NCBI RefSeq assembly: GCF_014851395.1
Contig: NW_024044681.1
Location: 6,644,879-6,708,878, forward strand
DNA length: 64,000 bases
Direction: 5' to 3'
Source: Micropterus salmoides
Lineage: Eukaryota > Chordata > Actinopteri > Centrarchiformes > Centrarchidae
This document shows, piece after piece, positions 60,224-64,000 of the stretch. How positions within the stretch are numbered: position 1 is the stretch's first letter; each line of letters begins with the position of its first letter. The translations under genes were made by a program, and so were the position numbers. The notes under the pieces were generated by a model. That model was given only the letters and a program-made list of their open reading frames with translations. It had not been told where the DNA came from and searched no databases.

Positions 60224-60659
60224 CTCAGAGAAGCATTTACAACATGAGAAATATTAACCTGTTGATGTCACAAGGACTGTCTGATCTGTTCTAAGAACAA
60301 TGAAAAGAATGAATAAAGTCTTTAAATGCCTGTTGAGTCGCATCCAAAACCACAAATCAGATAATTAGCAAGTTAGATTCTGTGTTTATTCCCATGTAAG
60401 TGTTCTGCATTCTGATATTATATATATATATATACACACTGTTTAAGAAAAAGCGTATATAGATACAGTATATACAGTTTTCATGTGACAGCATCACATG
60501 TCATCATGGTTAGCAGCTCAGTAATAGGTGATATAATCGCTATCCTATTATTTCCTTTATGGTTTATTTTAGTAGGGAACGATACAGCTTGCATAGAGGA
60601 CAGACAGCAATCCAATGTGTGAAATAAAACATTAAAACAGTGAGGCAAAAAGAAAAGTA

Positions 60660-61130
60660 TACAATAGTTTACAGTAAAGTTTGTTGCTGAACCAACCAGG
60701 GCTTGACATCTCTCTTAAAGGTGGTGAAGTTTGCTGCAGTTTTTAGGTGGTTTTCACAGGTTTGGCCAGACACATGGACGACTGTATCGTCAGCGTACAT
60801 CTGAAGACCTATATCAGGACATGTTCCTGGCAAGTCATTGATATACAAACTAAAAAGGATGGAGCCCAAAACAGTTCCTTGGGGGATTCCTTTTCTGATT
60901 ATACAAAAAGCAGACGTGATTTAACATTGAGAGTTGTGGTTGACAGTTTCAAATTCCCTTTTCATATCCAGAAACACTGTGCCTAACACATTTCCTTTGT
61001 TAAGTGACTGTTTTATATTTTCTAACAATAAACAGATTGCTGATTCTGTGGAATGGTTATGCCTGAATCCAAACTGAAGGAGGTCCAGAGAATTGTTTCT
61101 CTCTAAGAAACCAGAACCAGAATGCTACTA
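60660..61130 (-). pseudogene. LINE reverse transcriptase fragment
   Basis: On the minus strand: LLQFGFRHNHSTESAICLLL, then FLDMKREFETVNHN (catalytic Asp box region), then, after a frame break, GSILFSLYIND and QMYADDTVVHVSG (the YADD box). This is a non-LTR RT core, broken by a frame shift near 60890 and lacking its ends. Confidence 0.78.
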
Positions 61131-62439
61131 TATTTTTTTAGGAATACAGTATCTAAGTTACAGATATAATTAGAAAAAATAGTGCCTATATCATTAGCGT
61201 TCAAGACAACTGATTGGTAAACTTCCCTGATCTCAAATGACTTTTTCTTTATTAGGAGCCACAACATTAATTTTAGTGTTGATATGGGGAAAGTCTATGG
61301 CACGTACTTTAACAGATTGAACAAAGAAATCATTACATTTGTTAGCAACTTGTACATGATTAGAGAGGTCTTCCCCGAATTTAAGTTCGTATTTGAGGGT
61401 GACACTGACTTTCGGTTCAGCTCTCCTCTATCCGTAGCTCTATCTATCATTTCTAAAACACTTCATCAGTCATACTGGTTAAACTGCTGTCATGCGACCA
61501 TGTTCCACAAAAAGCCAAGATTTAAAATGGTTAGCCAAGTTGATTTGCTGGAACCTTGCAGAAGAAATCCTGAGTGCCAGAGATCCAAGCATGATAGGAA
61601 CAAGGAACAGCAGGTAAAAGAAGCGCAGGCAATGACTATTTTGTGCGGGCTGTCTGTCTTGGCTTCTTTCATTGTTCCGTGGTCCATTTCTGATGCTCAC
61701 GTACCCATTGTAGGCGCTTTCAGCAGAGCACAGGGGTCAGCACGGGCACCCTGACAGCCCCATATGCAACAAACTGCAATGCACCGTGTGTTCTGACACC
61801 TTTCTATTAGAACCAGCAGTAACTTTTGATGTGACCTACAGTAACTCGTGTGTTGGATAGAACCAGACGGGCCAGCCTTCTCTACCTATGTGCATCAATG
61901 AGAACTGGCACCCCTGAACCCTGTCGCCGGTTCACTGATTTTCCTTCCTTGGACCAGCTGTGATAGGCACTGACCCCTGCAGGTTGGGAACCTACCTCAA
62001 GAGCTGCAGTTTTGGAGATGCCCTGACCCAGTCGTCTAGCCATCAAAATCTAGCCCTCCTCAAAGTCACTCAAATCCTTAACCAAGTTCATTTTTCTGTG
62101 ATGGATGAACTATGATGATAATGGTAACAAGATAATCCGTGTTCTCATAAAATGGACGAGCTGGCGGCACTGACCTGACACCAGAGGGAATAGTCATGGC
62201 TGATGGAGCTCAATCAAGACACAAACATTACATTGGACGGTTTCCAGACGGCGTATATTTCCCCCACTGCTACGGTTGACTCAGCTTGTGATGTCCTCCA
62301 CTCTGTTACAAACAGGCTGCAGAAACAACACCTCCAGGAGGAGGTTATGAGGACACAGGGTATAGGATGTGTCCATCACAGTTGTTTGCAGTTGGGTTCT
62401 TTGGATGCAGAGGGCTCTACCGAGGATTCTTTTTGACTC
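61131..62439. other. Unassigned, repeat-like
   Basis: A long frame at 61284-61754 has no recognisable product. 61960-62100 (AGAGCTGCAGTTTTGGAGAT, CAGTCGTCTAGCCATCAAAA) belongs to a repeat I have seen often in fish sequence but cannot name. Confidence 0.4.
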
Positions 62440-62690
62440 TGTGGTGGCATCAGCCATTTTCTATGGAGTGGTCTGCTGGGGCAGCGGCTAAATTATCCTA
62501 CATGATGGAGGAACACATCCCACCCACATGCAGGATGCTCTGAAGATACTGAGCAGCTCCTTCAGTGACAGGCTGCTGCACCTGTGTTGCATCAAGGGGA
62601 GGTACTGCAGGTCTTTCCTTCCTGCTGTCAGACTTTACAATCAGCATTGCTCCCAGTAGACTGCATGGACAAAACACACCGGACTGATAA
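62440..62690 (+). mobile_element. Possible LINE ORF2 C-terminal fragment
   Basis: Short frames read SFSDRLLHLCCIKGRYCRSF and then, after a shift, VRLYNQHCSQ, resembling the end of some fish LINE proteins. No further support. Confidence 0.35.
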
Positions 62691-62791
62691 ACCGTGTAAT
62701 AATGTGACCCTGCAATACTGGTGATACAACTCTTAACTATTTATTATTTTTTCATATTATACAGTATCTCACAAAAGTGAGTCCACCCCTC

Positions 62792-63408
62792 TGTTGTGGT
62801 GGCAGACCGGCTGACGGTGAGTGTCCTGGTTTTCTCCTTTTTATCAGTTTTTCTGCTTTTTTCCTTGGTTTTCTGTTCCCTGCCTGCCTCCCTGTGTTTT
62901 CTCCCCTGTGTGCTCTCTCTCTCCCTCTGCTCCTGAGCCCAGCCAACTACCTGCACCTCGTCAGCCACCTCGTCAGCCTGCCACACCTGCCAGTAATCAC
63001 CTCATGACTGTCTGTATTTCAACCCCGGTTCTCCACACCATCCTCGCCTTGTTTTTTCGCATTTTCCCTGTGCCGTGTCGCTGTCGTCCCTAACCCTGTC
63101 TCTCTGTCTGTTTCCCTCCCAGGTACACTCAACCTCATCCTCTGTTCAGTCGGCTGGGCTCTTCCACCGGCCCTCTCCTCCTCGGACTTCCCTCACGCCG
63201 TCCTCCCTGTTCCCCCACCTCTCCTTGCTTCCTCGGCTCCAGTGTTCCCCGGCTCCCTGGCCCCCCGTCTCCTTGGTTCCCCGTGCCTGTGCTTTCCCGA
63301 CATCCACCTCTTCCTCCACTCCAGTCCCTTTCTCCCTCAATAAACCTCCTTCCCTCCAAACATTGCATTTGGGTCCTCTCTGTCCCCACACCTTGCAATC
63401 CCATAACA
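62792..63408 (+). repeat. Probable 5' LTR of a retrotransposon
   Basis: Starts TGTTGTGGTGGC and ends CCCATAACA (TGTT/AACA ends), 617 bp, with AATAAA at 63339-63344 about 65 bp before the end. An ATG follows two bases after its end. The partner LTR would be outside the window. Boundaries are inferred. Confidence 0.45.
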
Positions 63409-63410
63409 GA

Positions 63411-64000
63411 ATGATCAAGCCAACCATGGACCCAGCAACCGCCCTTCAGGAGGCAGCTAGTCAGCTGTGCAAGGAGCTGTTGGAGTTGGAGGAAAAGTGG
63501 AGGGGTTTGACTCACACGGGCTACAAGCTGGCGCTTTTGACCTTTGGCCAGGTAAAGGTTTCTCAGACACCGTCCCAGAGTGGCTGGCCAGATTTTTCCA
63601 TCTCCCCGCTAGCCCTCAGTGGTCTCCTACCCAACCCGCTAGTTGCAGGCTGGGAAGCATTTCCCTGTGTAGCCAGACCCCAGCCGCCAGCCCCCAGCCT
63701 GCCCCCATGCCTGCCAGCGCCTCTGGCCCCCAGCCTGTCCCTCGGCCTGCTAGCGCCTCTGGCCCCCAGCCTGTCCTTGATCCCCAGCCAGTCAGCCCCC
63801 AGCCTGGCCCTGATCCCCAGCCAGTTAGCCCCCAGCCTGGCCCTGATTCCCAACCTGCTAGCACCGCCAGCCTCCAGCCTGTCCCCCCCGATCCCTTGCC
63901 CCTTAGGGCCACTAGCCCCCATGCCCTGTTGGCGGATCGACCGGCTTCAGCACCGCTGGTGCCCGCAAGGCCCTCAGCCCAGCAGCCTCATCCCTGAATC
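63411..64000 (+). CDS. Open frame after the LTR, proline-rich, gag-like position (3' end outside)
   Basis: From ATG 63411 the frame stays open to the window edge (196 codons). It begins MIKPTMDPATALQEAASQLC with a short Leu/Glu-rich helical stretch (residues about 10-30). From about residue 90 it becomes a repetitive run of Ala, Pro, Ser and Leu. The position right after an LTR suggests gag, but no matrix, capsid or zinc-knuckle motif is visible, so function is not assigned. The long open frame partly reflects the minisatellite; other frames are open too. Confidence 0.4.
   Translation, partial: MIKPTMDPATALQEAASQLCKELLELEEKWRGLTHTGYKLALLTFGQVKVSQTPSQSGWPDFSISPLALSGLLPNPLVAGWEAFPCVARPQPPAPSLPPCLPAPLAPSLSLGLLAPLAPSLSLIPSQSAPSLALIPSQLAPSLALIPNLLAPPASSLSPPIPCPLGPLAPMPCWRIDRLQHRWCPQGPQPSSLIPE
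63690..63850. repeat. Minisatellite, CCCCAGCCTG-based
   Basis: Imperfect tandem copies of about 27-42 bp built on GCCCCCAGCCTG(T/G)CC, for example GCGCCTCTGGCCCCCAGCCT twice and GATCCCCAGCCAGT(C/T)AGC twice. Open in several frames. Confidence 0.85.

Noticed and set aside
61284..61754. 156-codon plus-strand frame
   Set aside because: Composition and context (opposite and beside a LINE fragment) suggest chance; no motif recognised.
62764..62790. Tc1/mariner terminal repeat (ACAGTATCTCACAAAAGTGA)
   Set aside because: It resembles known fish Tc1-like ends, but no partner end or transposase was found nearby.
1..64000. CRISPR array, operon, phage or plasmid features
   Set aside because: No regularly spaced short repeats with unique spacers and no bacterial gene organisation. 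The window is vertebrate.

Overview
The window looks like teleost fish nuclear DNA. Genes are split by GT-AG introns, the introns carry fish-type small transposons, and one end holds single-exon odorant receptors of the fish 131-2-like type set among Ty3/gypsy, L2 and SINE remnants. Nothing points to bacteria, plasmid or phage. I infer a ray-finned fish, probably a percomorph; the species cannot be told from this.

Region 1 (1 to about 26.5 kb, minus strand) is almost the whole NUP98 gene (NUP98-NUP96 precursor). I place 30 coding exons with consistent splice phases, giving about 1,587 codons before the gene runs off the left edge. The start codon is at 23189 and a non-coding first exon lies near 26.3-26.4 kb. 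The GLFG-repeat region, GLEBS motif, autoproteolytic domain with an intact His-Phe-Ser site, and most of the NUP96 half are all readable. The introns hold a hAT transposase relic, a Penelope-like tail, a Harbinger-like element with a Myb-like reading frame and several MITEs.

Region 2 (about 26.5 to 28.6 kb) is repeat-rich spacer.

Region 3 (about 28.6 to 60.3 kb) is a tandem array. Three intact odorant receptor genes (OR1 28955-29926, OR2 42938-43903, OR3 56397-57368, all minus) and one truncated relic (OR4, about 60.0-60.2 kb) are separated by two near-identical segments of about 13.98 and 13.46 kb. Each segment carries the same ordered set of dead elements: an unknown block, an inverted L2 tail, a gypsy element split by an L2 insertion, a SINE, a second gypsy gag-protease fragment, a LINE reverse transcriptase fragment and a solo LTR. 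OR2 is a hybrid: its 5' part matches OR1 and its 3' part matches OR3. This is the product expected when unequal crossing-over between two receptor paralogues duplicates the DNA between them.

Region 4 (about 60.3 to 64 kb) holds more LINE fragments. It ends in what looks like the start of another LTR retrotransposon: an LTR with AATAAA, then an open, proline-rich reading frame running off the right edge.

I found no wholly new molecular system. The most notable features are the hybrid receptor with its duplicated transposon-filled segment, a likely intronic polyadenylation site giving a NUP98-only transcript, and NUP98 splice acceptors built from microsatellites.
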